In this document: piece after piece, positions 27,306 to 36,173 of the stretch
Numbering within the stretch: the first letter of the stretch is position 1
Layout: the number at the start of each line of letters is the position of its first letter
From: Bacillus dicomae
GTDB taxonomy: Bacteria; Bacillota; Bacilli; Bacillales; Bacillaceae_G
Reading direction: 5' to 3'
Assembly: GCF_006494425.1 (NCBI RefSeq)
Contig: NZ_VHIV01000009.1
Span: 62,001-126,000, forward strand
Length of the DNA: 64,000 nucleotides
The notes under the pieces: model-generated
The model's input: only the letters and a program-made list of their open reading frames with translations
Told to the model about the DNA's origin: nothing
Database searches by the model: none
Translations under genes and position numbers: made by a program

Positions 27306-27833
27306 TCATCTATTCAAATAATCTGCAATGGTTTGAAATACGACGATATACATATTATGAATACTTTCTTCTGTATTTCCACCATTCGATAAACCAACTG
27401 CCCATTGTTGTCCTTCACCACTTCCGATATTCGCAAACCCTTGCGTATACATAGCATTTACATCTTTTCGGGCACTGTTATACTCTATCCCTTTTGTAAT
27501 AAAAATCGAATATGATTTATCTTGTAAACCGATAAAAAACACTGGTTTCTTTAGTGATGAAAATACATTTTTATATTGCTCTGTTGAGGCTTCTTGAAAG
27601 TGATCTTTCATTATTAGAAAACCATCTACTTCCTTAGATTTCTTTTCTAGGTCCTCTAACTTCATTTCCTCAAACTTTACATTCCTAAACGTATCTTTCG
27701 GTTTTTCTCCAACAACTCCAATTACGAGTGCTCTTCCGTTATATTCTAATTTCTCTCCTTCATTATCCTTTGCACACCCAGCACCGACTAGGCATATCAA
27801 TATAAAAACTAAGAAATATGATAAACGCTTCAT
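27306..27833 (-). CDS. Lipoprotein of unknown function
   Basis: A 175-residue precursor with a lipoprotein signal MKRLSYFLVFILICLVGAGC (lipobox VGAGC, C20). The mature domain has alternating beta and alpha segments (ALVIGVVGEKPKDTFRNVKF, EVDGFLIMKDHF, PVFFIGLQDKSYSIFITKG) and ends in an amphipathic helix. I do not recognise a family. It is divergent from the PAP2 gene; between them lies a promoter region with a 12-bp inverted repeat, which may control both. Confidence 0.7.
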   Translation of the reverse strand: MKRLSYFLVFILICLVGAGCAKDNEGEKLEYNGRALVIGVVGEKPKDTFRNVKFEEMKLEDLEKKSKEVDGFLIMKDHFQEASTEQYKNVFSSLKKPVFFIGLQDKSYSIFITKGIEYNSARKDVNAMYTQGFANIGSGEGQQWAVGLSNGGNTEESIHNMYIVVFQTIADYLNR

Positions 27834-27890
27834 TTAGCACCCTCCCCTTCTTTTCAGTCAAGTGACAAAAACGTAAGGTTCATTCAAGAA

Positions 27891-27956
27891 AATGTAAGTA
27901 AAATCGATAGCCCAAATTACGTTTCTATATTATAATCAATTGAATTTACTTACATT
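27891..27956. promoter_or_regulatory. Promoter region flanked by a 12-bp inverted repeat
   Basis: AATGTAAGTAAA (27891-27902) and its perfect reverse complement TTTACTTACATT (27945-27956) bracket a TATAAT at 27931-27936 upstream of the PAP2 gene. No good -35 box is placed, suggesting regulated expression. Confidence 0.5.
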
Positions 27957-27976
27957 ACTAAACATAGGAGATTATC

Positions 27977-28624
27977 ATGAAGAAATTTAAACTTTCATCT
28001 TTTCTTCCGTTAAGTTATATATTTCTACTCGTACTCGTAAGTCCCCTTTACGATGTATTAAATAAATCGGCTGTTCACGCAGTAGATGTCACAACTGTAG
28101 TAGATGATTGGATTCCATTTGTGAAAGCATTTATTATTCCTTATTTACTTTGGTTTCCTTACTTATACGGCGCACTTATTTATTACTGCTTTGCCGATCG
28201 AAAACAATATTATGTCACTTTAAGTAGTGTAATTCTTGGAAAACTTGCTTGTTTTTCTATTTATTATTTTTGGCAGACAACTGTACCACGTCCAACAGTC
28301 GTTGGGTCAGACGTATTTTCCGAACTAGTCCGCTATATTTATAGTATCGATCAACCGGTGAACTGTTTCCCTAGCATTCACGTTCTTACTACCTTCATCA
28401 TTATGTTAGCTGCCTTTAGACGTAGGGAACAACATGCTTTTGAATATTACATTCTTACCTTCTTCGGTACGCTTATTATTTTATCAACGCTATTTACGAA
28501 GCAACATGCTTTTGTAGACGCCATTTCTGGAATGACGCTTGCAAGCATACTTTACTTCGGCGTTCAGTTGTTATTAGCAAAAGAAAGTGTACGTGTTCCA
28601 GTAAAACAAAATCAAAAAATGTAA
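27977..28624 (+). CDS. PAP2-family membrane phosphatase
   Basis: A 215-residue integral membrane protein with about six transmembrane helices. The active-site motifs are partly visible: VPRPTV (motif 1 region), CFPSIH (PSxH, residues near 134) and TKQHAFVD (conserved H and D). Family members remove phosphate from lipid phosphates such as phosphatidate or undecaprenyl pyrophosphate. The substrate is not predictable here. AGGAGAT precedes the ATG. It is monocistronic with its own terminator. Confidence 0.85.
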   Translation: MKKFKLSSFLPLSYIFLLVLVSPLYDVLNKSAVHAVDVTTVVDDWIPFVKAFIIPYLLWFPYLYGALIYYCFADRKQYYVTLSSVILGKLACFSIYYFWQTTVPRPTVVGSDVFSELVRYIYSIDQPVNCFPSIHVLTTFIIMLAAFRRREQHAFEYYILTFFGTLIILSTLFTKQHAFVDAISGMTLASILYFGVQLLLAKESVRVPVKQNQKM

Positions 28625-28657
28625 AAAGCAGACTGTGGCTTCTACAGTCTGCTTTTC
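28623..28657 (+). terminator. Terminator of the PAP2 gene
   Basis: A 13-bp perfect stem AAAAGCAGACTGT/ACAGTCTGCTTTT (28624-28636 and 28644-28656). Confidence 0.9.
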
Positions 28658-28662
28658 TCTAT

Positions 28663-28819
28663 ATAAAGTGAAACTTTAATCAGTGGGAGTTTTCTTCATC
28701 CCCCACTGATTATTAGTTGAACCAATCGGACTTTTATGGGCAGTTGATCCCCCACCTAACTTCTTTGCTTGCCCTGAATTTTGAGGTGGGGGTCTTACTG
28801 CCCATTAAAGCGGGATAAA
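28663..28819. repeat. bcr1 repeat, copy 2, with ATAAA target duplications
   Basis: A 147-bp element (28668-28814), same length and orientation as the copy at 7914-8060, flanked by ATAAA (28663-28667 and 28815-28819). Differences seen are GGGAG for GGGGG, GAACC for GAGCC and TGCCC for TGCGC. It ends 14 bases from the stop of the EIIC-like gene. Confidence 0.9.
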
Positions 28820-28833
28820 AGGAGATTTTTAAG

Positions 28834-29832
28834 TTAAGATTGCGGTACAGTCATATCACCAGAGTGAATACGACCTGCTTTTTTAAGAGCAATGTAAAGT
28901 ATATAAGAAACAGCTACTGGAATGACGATATAAGTGATTACCATCGCTGGGACAACTTCCCATCCTTCGCTGGAAATTAAATTAATAGGTGCGATAAGAG
29001 AACTTAATCCAAGACCTGCAATTTCTTTTCCTGCTTCCAGTTGGAAAATTAATGCTGATACTGGACCAACTATCGCACTGGCGACAACAGTTGGGACGAG
29101 AATCATTGGATTTTTAGTGATATTTGGCAACTGTACTTTCGGAGTACAAAGCGCTTGAGCTAATATACCACCTAAATTATTTTCTTTCGCTGAGATGACA
29201 GAGAATCCGATAAACTGAGCAACGCAGCCTGCAAGAGCAGCACCACCTGCAACACCGTCTAAACTAAGTGCAATCGCTAACGCAGCTGATGAAGCTGGAG
29301 AGATAAGTAATAGTCCCCAAACGACTGCAATGACGATAGAAGCAATAAACGGGCTACCAGCTGAACTATCTTTAATGAATGCTCCAACTGCATTTAAAAC
29401 AGGAGTAATATTATGAGATAACCAAATACCGACTAAACCAGAACCTAATATTGCCGCAAATGGAACGAGCATCATATCTAACGCAGTTTTTCCGCTTAAA
29501 CGTTTACCAATATATACAGCTAAAGTCGCTGTTAATAATGCACCGATTGGCTCACCTGTTTTAATAATTAGACCTGCTTCAGTAATTGAAATGGATCCGG
29601 CACCAATTGCTCCAGCTACCATAGCCGAGAAGATTACAAGACCGTTTGCACCAAGCATAAAAGCAATTCCGGCACCAATGGCCGGTGCCATAAGTGATTT
29701 TGCAACAACTCCGATTGTAATAAGCAACGGAATATCAACAATTCTTCCTATATTTTCGATCAGTAAACCAATTCCGAGGGATACGAAAATACCTTGTGCA
29801 ATTCCAGCAGATGCTTTAAATACACGAGACAT
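28834..29832 (-). CDS. EIIC-like (PTS_EIIC_2) membrane transporter
   Basis: A 332-residue polytopic protein with around ten hydrophobic segments rich in Gly, Ala and Ile. It resembles the EIIC_2 family of PTS-type membrane components (AIGAGIAFMLGANGLVIFSAMVAGAIGAGSIS..., CVAQFIGFSVISAKENNLGGILAQ). No EIIA or EIIB domain is fused or adjacent, so phosphotransfer is unproven. ATG 29832 is six bases from AAGGAG and is preferred over in-frame GTG/ATG codons further upstream. It follows the LDH-like gene by 38 bases, suggesting uptake or export of a 2-hydroxy- or 2-oxo-acid. Confidence 0.8.
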   Translation of the reverse strand: MSRVFKASAGIAQGIFVSLGIGLLIENIGRIVDIPLLITIGVVAKSLMAPAIGAGIAFMLGANGLVIFSAMVAGAIGAGSISITEAGLIIKTGEPIGALLTATLAVYIGKRLSGKTALDMMLVPFAAILGSGLVGIWLSHNITPVLNAVGAFIKDSSAGSPFIASIVIAVVWGLLLISPASSAALAIALSLDGVAGGAALAGCVAQFIGFSVISAKENNLGGILAQALCTPKVQLPNITKNPMILVPTVVASAIVGPVSALIFQLEAGKEIAGLGLSSLIAPINLISSEGWEVVPAMVITYIVIPVAVSYILYIALKKAGRIHSGDMTVPQS

Positions 29833-29869
29833 TATATACTCCTTCATTTGTTTCACCTTCTCCTATAAG

Positions 29870-30820
29870 TTAGTAACCAATTGTTTTCATATAATCACGT
29901 AAAATATCGTTTGATTTTGCGAATCGAGATTCTTCATCCTCTGTTAAATTTAGCTCTACAATTTCTCTTATACCATCTCTAGTAATAATAGCTGGTACTC
30001 CTGTACAAATATCATATTCACCGTACTCACCATCTAAAATAGCTGATACAGCAATTACACGGTGATCATCGTTAAAGATTGAGTTTGCAATATATGCTAG
30101 AGAATTTCCGATTCCGTAATAAGTAGTACCTTTTCGTTTATAAATTTCCCATCCGGCTTTTGCAGTCTTCTCAACAATTTCATCTAAATGTATTTCACCA
30201 AATTGATCTTTTTTCTCTTCTAAAATTTGCAGAATTGGTTTTCCACCAACAGTTACGTGTGACCAAGCAACCATTTGAGAATCACCATGTTCCCCTAATG
30301 AATACCCGTGAATACTACGAGGATCTACATGTAACATTTCAGATAAAATTGTTCTTAAGCGAGAAGAATCTAGTGATGTACCAGTACCGATCACACGATT
30401 TCTAGGTAATCCAGATAATTTCCACACTTGATATGTAATAATATCAACTGGGTTCGATGCAAGTAAGAAAATACCATCAAATCCACTTTCCATTACGCCA
30501 CCAACAACACTTTCCATAATCTTCGCACTCGCTCCTAAAGTATCTAAGCGACTTTGCCCTGGTTTTGGTGCTGGCCCTGCTGTAATAATAACGATGTCCA
30601 TATCTTTGCAGTCTTCATAACTTCCTGCATATACTTTTGTTCTTGTATTTGTAAAGTTAATGCAGTGTGATAAATCCATTGCTTCCCCAACTGCACGTTC
30701 ATGATTTATATCAATTAATAATAGCTCTTCGCAAATGCCTTGATTGACAATGGAATATGCACAACTTGATCCAACTAATCCAGTACCGATAATTGCAATT
30801 TTTCTTGTATGTCTTTTCAT
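29870..30820 (-). CDS. ldh: L-lactate dehydrogenase family (L-2-hydroxyacid dehydrogenase)
   Basis: A 316-residue NAD-dependent oxidoreductase. The Rossmann motif is GTGLVGSS at 12-19. The catalytic histidine is H178 in GEHGDSQ, and the substrate-binding arginine is R154. The specificity loop reads A81[10 protein letters not shown]91, where typical LDHs have AGxxQKPGETR. The glutamine (Gln102 in LDH numbering) is replaced by proline, so pyruvate may not be the best substrate. A near-perfect Rex-type operator lies upstream, indicating control by the NADH/NAD ratio. It is the first gene of an operon with the EIIC-like transporter. Confidence 0.88.
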   Translation of the reverse strand: MKRHTRKIAIIGTGLVGSSCAYSIVNQGICEELLLIDINHERAVGEAMDLSHCINFTNTRTKVYAGSYEDCKDMDIVIITAGPAPKPGQSRLDTLGASAKIMESVVGGVMESGFDGIFLLASNPVDIITYQVWKLSGLPRNRVIGTGTSLDSSRLRTILSEMLHVDPRSIHGYSLGEHGDSQMVAWSHVTVGGKPILQILEEKKDQFGEIHLDEIVEKTAKAGWEIYKRKGTTYYGIGNSLAYIANSIFNDDHRVIAVSAILDGEYGEYDICTGVPAIITRDGIREIVELNLTEDEESRFAKSNDILRDYMKTIGY

Positions 30821-30910
30821 AGCAATCTCTCCTAATTGATCATATAATCTATTTCTTTTTTCTTTACACTCCTAATTATAGAGATTCCCACGATAGAAAC
30901 CATGGATACT

Positions 30911-30928
30911 TTGTGAAATATTGAACAA
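30911..30928. promoter_or_regulatory. Rex-type operator upstream of ldh
   Basis: TTGTGAAATATTGAACAA matches the Rex consensus TTGTGAAATATTTCACAA at 16 of 18 positions. A further half site TTGTGAA lies at about 30943. It is 83 bases upstream of the ldh start. Rex represses fermentation genes when NADH is low. Confidence 0.75.
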
Positions 30929-31020
30929 AGTTTTTGTCCTTTTTGTGAATTGTTATATTCCATTTTCGTCATATTTGTTACAACTGGAAAAATATTTATT
31001 ATGTATTTATTGACATATAC

Positions 31021-31058
31021 AAAAAGAAAACGAGCGAATCCATTTTCGCTCGTTTTTT
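31021..31058. terminator. Terminator of the coat-F pair
   Basis: An 11-bp perfect stem AAACGAGCGAA/TTCGCTCGTTT (31028-31038 and 31045-31055) with A-rich left and T-rich right flanks. Confidence 0.9.
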
Positions 31059-31065
31059 CATCCTA

Positions 31066-31314
31066 TTATTCTGCACTTAATTGACTTTTTAACTGCTGTA
31101 CAATCATCGGATTAGCTGGTGCTGCTGGCTTGTAATAACTCTTTTGCTTTGCGTACTCATACATATTACGTTGGCGCATTTCATCTTGATTACGAATTTG
31201 AATTAACGTTTGGTGTAACTGTTCATTATCAGACTGAGCAATATAATTTGCATAACTTGTTAAACTCGCATTTAATCCTGCTAAATAATCATTTACCATA
31301 TCTTTTTCATTCAT
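31066..31314 (-). CDS. Spore coat protein F-like (CotF family)
   Basis: An 82-residue helical protein. KDMVNDYLAGLNASLTSYANYIAQSDNEQLHQTLIQIRNQDEMRQRNMYEYAKQKSYY resembles the C-terminal CotF domain, with a tyrosine- and proline-rich tail (KPAAPANPM). It follows a 61-residue partner by 13 bases. Together they look like a CotF protein split in two, similar to the YusN region of B. subtilis. A spore-coat role is inferred from the family. Confidence 0.8.
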   Translation of the reverse strand: MNEKDMVNDYLAGLNASLTSYANYIAQSDNEQLHQTLIQIRNQDEMRQRNMYEYAKQKSYYKPAAPANPMIVQQLKSQLSAE

Positions 31315-31327
31315 TTTCCGCTTCCTC

Positions 31328-31513
31328 CTATCCTAGGAAAGTCATTAATTGCTGTTTCGTATTTCGTGCATCTTGCGCATCTTTTTGTAGCATTTGTTTC
31401 AGTTGTGGATCCGTACACGTCTGTGCATACTGCTCCAACTTGTTAATAATTGTTGCGTGTCCACCAATTAAATGACGTAAGTTTTCTACTTCAAGCTCTG
31501 TTAAATTTTGCAT
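31328..31513 (-). CDS. Short CotF-like spore protein
   Basis: A 61-residue helical protein (MQNLTELEVENLRHLIGGHATIINKLEQYAQTCTDPQLKQMLQKDAQDARNT...) matching the N-terminal half of CotF-type coat proteins. AGGTAGGAG-like SD precedes the ATG. It is cotranscribed with the 82-residue CotF-like gene, 13 bases downstream. Confidence 0.8.
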   Translation of the reverse strand: MQNLTELEVENLRHLIGGHATIINKLEQYAQTCTDPQLKQMLQKDAQDARNTKQQLMTFLG

Positions 31514-31604
31514 AGAATACTCCTACCTTTCTTTATTCGTTCACTGTTAGTATTTAGCTCTTTTTTGATTGTATACATGAATTAACTTTTTACGTGCATA
31601 CAAA

Positions 31605-31639
31605 ATAAAAGATGAATAGCTAAGCCATTCATCTTTTAT
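31605..31639 (-). terminator. Terminator of the CPBP protease gene
   Basis: A 13-bp perfect stem ATAAAAGATGAAT/ATTCATCTTTTAT (31605-31617 and 31627-31639), followed on the minus strand by TTTGTATG. Confidence 0.88.
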
Positions 31640-31658
31640 ACTGGTTATGTATTTATTT

Positions 31659-32372
31659 TTATAGAGATACAATCATACTTATACTCACAAGTAAGTTCCA
31701 TACAATGTGTAAAATAATACTAGGTATAATAGATTGCGTCTTTTTATATAACATTGCAAATACCATTCCCATAATCGTTGCCGTAATGAGAAGACCCCCA
31801 TGAAGAATTCCAAAAATGAAGGAAGAAATAATGATACTAACTAAAAAATTATATTTCTTTTCTAAAAATCGATATAAAATACCTCTAAATAGAATTTCTT
31901 CTTTAACCGGTGTAATGATAGCAACACTTAACACATATATAATACTTTGTATGCTATTTTGAAGCCCTAAACTCCCTAATTGTTCCTTTTGTTCTGCTGC
32001 ACTTTCAAAACTAAACACATGTAACATTAAATATTGTGATAACGCAATGAAAATAAAACCAATTAATAGATATAAATATGTCTTCCCACTCTTCAAAACG
32101 GATATATCCCAAATAGATTTAATAAAATGAAAAATCGGTTTATAAGCTAATAAAACGATAACAACAACAGCTGCATCGAATAAGAGTAAATAATATCCTT
32201 CTAATTTAGTACTTAATGCTTCTTCTCCATAAATCCCAAAGGCTAAACCAAGAAATAATCCTCCTAGGAGTGAAATCCCTATAATCATCGCTATCATTAC
32301 AAATAGATTTTTATATGTTATATTCTCTATTTTTCTTTCCACACTATACGCTTCTAACACTGTTTTACTCAC
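31659..32372 (-). CDS. CPBP-family intramembrane metalloprotease
   Basis: A 237-residue polytopic membrane protein with six to seven hydrophobic segments. The CPBP/Abi motifs are EEILFRGILYRFL (EExxxR), FGILHGG (FxxxH) and HIVWNLL (HxxxN/B-like). GTG 32372 is chosen because GGAGGG lies five to six bases upstream; the frame stays open to 32525 but that extension is AT-rich and lacks an SD. Family members act in protein maturation, bacteriocin self-immunity or membrane homeostasis. The neighbours give no functional clue. Confidence 0.85.
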   Translation of the reverse strand: MSKTVLEAYSVERKIENITYKNLFVMIAMIIGISLLGGLFLGLAFGIYGEEALSTKLEGYYLLLFDAAVVVIVLLAYKPIFHFIKSIWDISVLKSGKTYLYLLIGFIFIALSQYLMLHVFSFESAAEQKEQLGSLGLQNSIQSIIYVLSVAIITPVKEEILFRGILYRFLEKKYNFLVSIIISSFIFGILHGGLLITATIMGMVFAMLYKKTQSIIPSIILHIVWNLLVSISMIVSL

Positions 32373-32614
32373 AGTATCCCTCCAGTTATTCTCATTTATC
32401 TTATTAAAATCCTTTAATTGAAATATAAAGATAATATAACAAAATTTACAAAAAGAATAATATGCAATTTTACATATTATGAAAACTTTATATTTTATAG
32501 TTTTAGGAATAGGATTGCTATGCAATAATTATTATATGAAATTTCAAAAAAACAATTTCTATCCACCATAACCCTCGCACCATATAAAACTTATTAGTTA
32601 AAGGAGCAATGAAC

Positions 32615-32743
32615 ATGAAAACTCACGACTTCCTGACAGAAATCCAGAAGGGCTCTGAGCCTAGTCCATATCAAGATCCTATTGCATTCAGTTTCGTTTG
32701 CTTTTTCTTAGCCATATACACATTTTTCAAACCTGCTAAATAA
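32615..32743 (+). CDS. Small single-span membrane protein, 42 aa
   Basis: ATG 32615 is eight bases from AAAGGAG and opens a 42-codon frame: MKTHDFLTEIQKGSEPSPYQ, then a hydrophobic segment (DPIAFSFVCFFLAIYTFF) and a short basic tail KPAK. An in-frame ATG at 32609 is too close to the SD. The single hydrophobic helix suggests an N-out or N-in membrane microprotein. I do not recognise it. A bidirectional terminator follows 50 bases later, supporting an independent transcript. Confidence 0.65.
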   Translation: MKTHDFLTEIQKGSEPSPYQDPIAFSFVCFFLAIYTFFKPAK

Positions 32744-32793
32744 TATCATGTAATGAGAAAAGGCCTACCGCTCTTTTCGAATCATATGCACTA

Positions 32794-32823
32794 AAAAACC
32801 TTAGAATCACTTCTAAGGTTTTT
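32794..32823. terminator. Bidirectional terminator
   Basis: A 13-bp perfect stem AAAAACCTTAGAA/TTCTAAGGTTTTT (32794-32806 and 32811-32823), between the 42-aa gene and the TetR gene. Confidence 0.9.
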
Positions 32824-32837
32824 GTTTGCCTGACTTC

Positions 32838-33386
32838 TTATTCACGTAATCCTTTAATAAACGTTTCCAATAATACATGTAAACTTGTATCTAAATCTAA
32901 CGGCAAACCAAATCCACCTTGCTGTTCAATCGACGCAAATCCATGACAAATACTTCTGAATCCACGTGTCGCATGAAGTGCATTCTCTCCTTCTAAGCCG
33001 TACTGTTGTAAAACCTGAAGACAAAGCTTTACAATTCCGTCACCTGCTTTTCTTACTTCTTCATCTCGTAAAAAGGTTGCTTCATACAGTCCAGGATGTT
33101 TTCGGACAAATGCTACATACGCTTCTCCTAATGCATGAATTGCTTCATCCATATGTTTATCCTCGGCTGCTTCTTCTAGCTTGTTATGCAGCTGTTGTAT
33201 TCCGTAAATACCAAGATTTTTCCGTACATCTTGTAACCCTTTTACATGATTATATAGTGAGGGAGAACGTATCCCTAACCTTTGCGCTAATGAAGCTAAC
33301 GTTACTTCTTGTATTCCATTTGCATCTGCAATTTCTGCCGCTGTTTCTACAATTTTCGGTAATGTAAGTCCGATTCTCGGTGACAT
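32838..33386 (-). CDS. TetR/AcrR-family regulator with WHG-type C-terminal domain
   Basis: A 182-residue repressor. The N-terminal TetR helix-turn-helix is at residues 9-55 (IVETAAEIADANGIQEVTLASLAQRLGIRSPSLYNHVKG). The C-terminal ligand and dimer domain matches the WHG group. It is the second gene of an operon, 16 bases after a metallo-beta-lactamase-fold gene whose promoter carries two ACTAATnnnATTAGT sites. This suggests that it represses its own operon in response to a ligand of unknown identity. Confidence 0.87.
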   Translation of the reverse strand: MSPRIGLTLPKIVETAAEIADANGIQEVTLASLAQRLGIRSPSLYNHVKGLQDVRKNLGIYGIQQLHNKLEEAAEDKHMDEAIHALGEAYVAFVRKHPGLYEATFLRDEEVRKAGDGIVKLCLQVLQQYGLEGENALHATRGFRSICHGFASIEQQGGFGLPLDLDTSLHVLLETFIKGLRE

Positions 33387-33402
33387 AAATTATCCCTCTT
33401 TT

Positions 33403-34107
33403 CTACTTTCTATATTTCGCTTCCTTAATAGCAAGCTCTATAATAGCACCTGGATCATTTACCATTTTTCCGTGCCCTGCCGCAAGCAAGGACGGCTCAT
33501 ATTCTCTTAGCTTCTCTGCACTTTGTAATGCCACTTCTTTACTCCACGTTGCCATCGCAGGAAACGGAAACCAAAATTTCATTTGTCCTGAAACAGCCAT
33601 ACCTCCTCTTGTTTGGAATGCATCCCCGACAATGAGAGCTTTATTTCTTACATCAAGAAATGACATGGAGCCTGGCGTATGTCCCGGTGTCATAATCGCA
33701 AGTAGTGATCCAACTCGGTCGCCATCTTCTAATAAAACATCAGGTCTCGTTTTCACCTTTTTAGGTACACCGCCTTTTATCGGTATATTCGGTTCATCCT
33801 TTTGTAACGTCGTATCTCCTTCTAACAGCTTTGCGTCCCGCTTAGAAATATAGACTGGAACATGAGGAAGTACTTCCTTTAATGCGTCTAATGCACCGAT
33901 GTGATCATCATGCGCATGTGTTAATACAATATTCGTAATTGGTTTTCCTATTTTCTCAGCCGCCTGTAAAATTCCTTTTGCGCTATATGGCAAAGCAGCA
34001 TCAATTAAAGTTAAACCATCTTCTTCCTCCACAAAGTAACAATTCACAGGAAACACTCTTGGCAAAAATGACAATTGATATACCGTTTTTTCATGCATCA
34101 TTCTCAT
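33403..34107 (-). CDS. Metallo-beta-lactamase-fold hydrolase
   Basis: A 234-residue cytosolic hydrolase. The zinc motif is THAHDDHIGAL (HxHxDH, near residues 64-69), with further ligands in TPGHTPGS, VGDAF and AAGHGKM. The family includes glyoxalase II, lactonases and other esterases; the substrate is open. It is the first gene of an operon with the TetR regulator. The -10 box TATAAT on the minus strand lies between the two operator palindromes. Confidence 0.87.
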   Translation of the reverse strand: MRMMHEKTVYQLSFLPRVFPVNCYFVEEEDGLTLIDAALPYSAKGILQAAEKIGKPITNIVLTHAHDDHIGALDALKEVLPHVPVYISKRDAKLLEGDTTLQKDEPNIPIKGGVPKKVKTRPDVLLEDGDRVGSLLAIMTPGHTPGSMSFLDVRNKALIVGDAFQTRGGMAVSGQMKFWFPFPAMATWSKEVALQSAEKLREYEPSLLAAGHGKMVNDPGAIIELAIKEAKYRK

Positions 34108-34131
34108 ATTCCCATCTCCCTTTTCACGAAA

Positions 34132-34169
34132 ACTAATACCATTAGTTTCATTATACTAATGGTATTAGT
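34132..34169 (-). promoter_or_regulatory. Double TetR operator at the hydrolase promoter
   Basis: Two dyads ACTAATACCATTAGT (34132-34146) and ACTAATGGTATTAGT (34155-34169), 23 bp centre to centre, which are also reverse complements of each other. A TATAAT on the minus strand lies between them. Confidence 0.8.
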
Positions 34170-34196
34170 TTTACGCCACTAAAAATTTCTTTTTTT

Positions 34197-34237
34197 TCAA
34201 AAAAAGAACAGTAGTCGTTTATACGACTACTGTTCTT
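34197..34237 (-). terminator. Terminator of the fad operon
   Basis: A 15-bp perfect stem AAGAACAGTAGTCGT/ACGACTACTGTTCTT (34204-34218 and 34223-34237), followed on the minus strand by TTTTTTTGAAAAAA. Confidence 0.92.
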
Positions 34238-34245
34238 CAAAGATA

Positions 34246-36030
34246 TTAAACTGTGTAACGCTCATCTTCTAAAATTTTCGCAGCGATTTCACGTTTCTTC
34301 GGAATTACGTTAAGTGGTGTGTGGCGAGTTAATTTGCGTAATGATGATAACATCATGCGCAGCATGTCGCCATTTTCAACTGCGATAAGTGTTTCTTTCG
34401 CATCTGCTTCGATTTCGTTGAATGCTTCTTGGCAAAATACTTCAGTGTATAACACTTTTTGTTTATTCTTTTCAAGACCAGTTGTTTTGATTGCTTTTTC
34501 TGTACGAAGAACAGCTGACTCCATTGCGTATAGATTGCTTACGATGTCAGCGATATTCACAAGAATTTCTTGCTCTTTATCTAATGCTTTACCGTATTTT
34601 TGAGCCGCTAATCCAGCTACCATTAAGCCGATTTTCTTCGCGTTAGTTACTAAATACTTTTGAAGTGCTAATGGCTCATCGCCTACTTCTTCTGGCATCA
34701 TCATCATTAACTCTTCTTGTAATTTTTGTGCTTTTTGAAGAAGTGGTAATTCACCTTTCATCGCTTTACGTAAGAACGTACCTGGTACGATTAGGCGGTT
34801 AATTTCGTTCGTTCCTTCGAAAATACGGTTAATACGAGAATCGCGGTACATTCTTTCAATCTCATATTCTGCCATAAATCCGTAACCACCGTGGATTTGA
34901 ACACCTTCATCTACTGTATAGTCTAATACTTCAGAACCGAATACTTTGTTTAAAGAGCACTCGATTGCATATTCAGCGATAGAAGCTGCTACTGCTTTAC
35001 CGTCTTTTACTTCTTCTTCAGATAATGTGCTCATGCGGCTTTCGAATAAGCCTACTGTACGATACACAGAGCTTTCAGCTGCATATGTTTTCGCTGCCAT
35101 ATTCGCAAGTTTCTCTTGAATTAATGGGAAGCGAGCGATTGGTTGTTTGAACTGTTGACGTTGGTTTGCATATTGTGCTGAAATTTCTACTGCACGTTTC
35201 GCAGATCCAACTGTACCAACACCTAATTTATAACGACCGATATTTAAAATGTTGAATGCGATAATATGACCTTTACCGATTTCACCAAGTAAGTTTTCTT
35301 TCGGTACTAACGCATCTTCTAAAATTAACGTACGAGTTGAAGAACATTTAATACCCATTTTCTTTTCTTCTGGGCTTGTAGATACGCCCGCATATTCTTT
35401 CTCTACGATAAATGCTGAGAAATGCTCTCCATCAATTTTTGCATATACAACAAATACGTCAGCAAATGCAGAGTTTGTAATCCATTGTTTTTCACCATTT
35501 AATACGTAATGTGTACCTTCTGCATTTAAACGTGCCGTTGTTTTTGCACCTAATGCGTCAGATCCTGAACCTGGCTCAGTTAATGCGTATGCAGCTAATT
35601 TTTCACCAGTTGCTAGTAGTGGTAAATATTTTTTCTTTTGCTCTTCGTTACCGAATAATACGATTGGTAACGATCCGATACCTACGTGCGCACCGTGAGT
35701 AATTGCAAAACCGCCAGCGCGAGAGAATTTCTCTGCGATTAACGCTGAGCTTACTTTATCAAGACCAATTCCGCCATACTCTTCTGGTACGTCAGCACCT
35801 AATAAACCAAGTTCACCAGCCTCTTTTAAAAGACGAACAGAACGATCAAACTCATGTTGCTCTAAATATTCAAGCTCTGGAAGAACTTCATTTACGATAA
35901 AGTCCTCTGTCGTTTTTGCAATCATTTTATGCTCAGATGAAAAATCTTCTGGCGTAAACACTTGATCAATTGTAATCTCATCTACTAAAAAGCTACCGCC
36001 TTTAACTGCACTTCCTACTGTTTTTTCCAT
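34246..36030 (-). CDS. fadE: Acyl-CoA dehydrogenase FadE
   Basis: A 594-residue FAD enzyme that introduces the trans-2 double bond in fatty acyl-CoAs, the first step of beta-oxidation. The acyl-CoA dehydrogenase core covers about residues 30-410 ([52 protein letters not shown]), and a C-terminal extension of about 180 residues is typical of the Bacillus YusJ/FadE group. ATG 36030 is eight bases from AAGGAGG; the earlier ATG at 36072 is not well placed. It is the last gene of fadN-fadA-fadE. Confidence 0.95.
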   Translation of the reverse strand: MEKTVGSAVKGGSFLVDEITIDQVFTPEDFSSEHKMIAKTTEDFIVNEVLPELEYLEQHEFDRSVRLLKEAGELGLLGADVPEEYGGIGLDKVSSALIAEKFSRAGGFAITHGAHVGIGSLPIVLFGNEEQKKKYLPLLATGEKLAAYALTEPGSGSDALGAKTTARLNAEGTHYVLNGEKQWITNSAFADVFVVYAKIDGEHFSAFIVEKEYAGVSTSPEEKKMGIKCSSTRTLILEDALVPKENLLGEIGKGHIIAFNILNIGRYKLGVGTVGSAKRAVEISAQYANQRQQFKQPIARFPLIQEKLANMAAKTYAAESSVYRTVGLFESRMSTLSEEEVKDGKAVAASIAEYAIECSLNKVFGSEVLDYTVDEGVQIHGGYGFMAEYEIERMYRDSRINRIFEGTNEINRLIVPGTFLRKAMKGELPLLQKAQKLQEELMMMMPEEVGDEPLALQKYLVTNAKKIGLMVAGLAAQKYGKALDKEQEILVNIADIVSNLYAMESAVLRTEKAIKTTGLEKNKQKVLYTEVFCQEAFNEIEADAKETLIAVENGDMLRMMLSSLRKLTRHTPLNVIPKKREIAAKILEDERYTV

Positions 36031-36173
36031 GAAAATTTCCTCCTTCATATTTTCATAAGCCGCTTCTCTCATTTTGAAAGAAGCTGGCTCTCCCTTTTGT
36101 TTTTATAAACCTTTGTTGCTTCCACTCTTTGCATTGTTGGCGTCTCGTTCTGAGCAAGCCGCTTCCACTTTTT

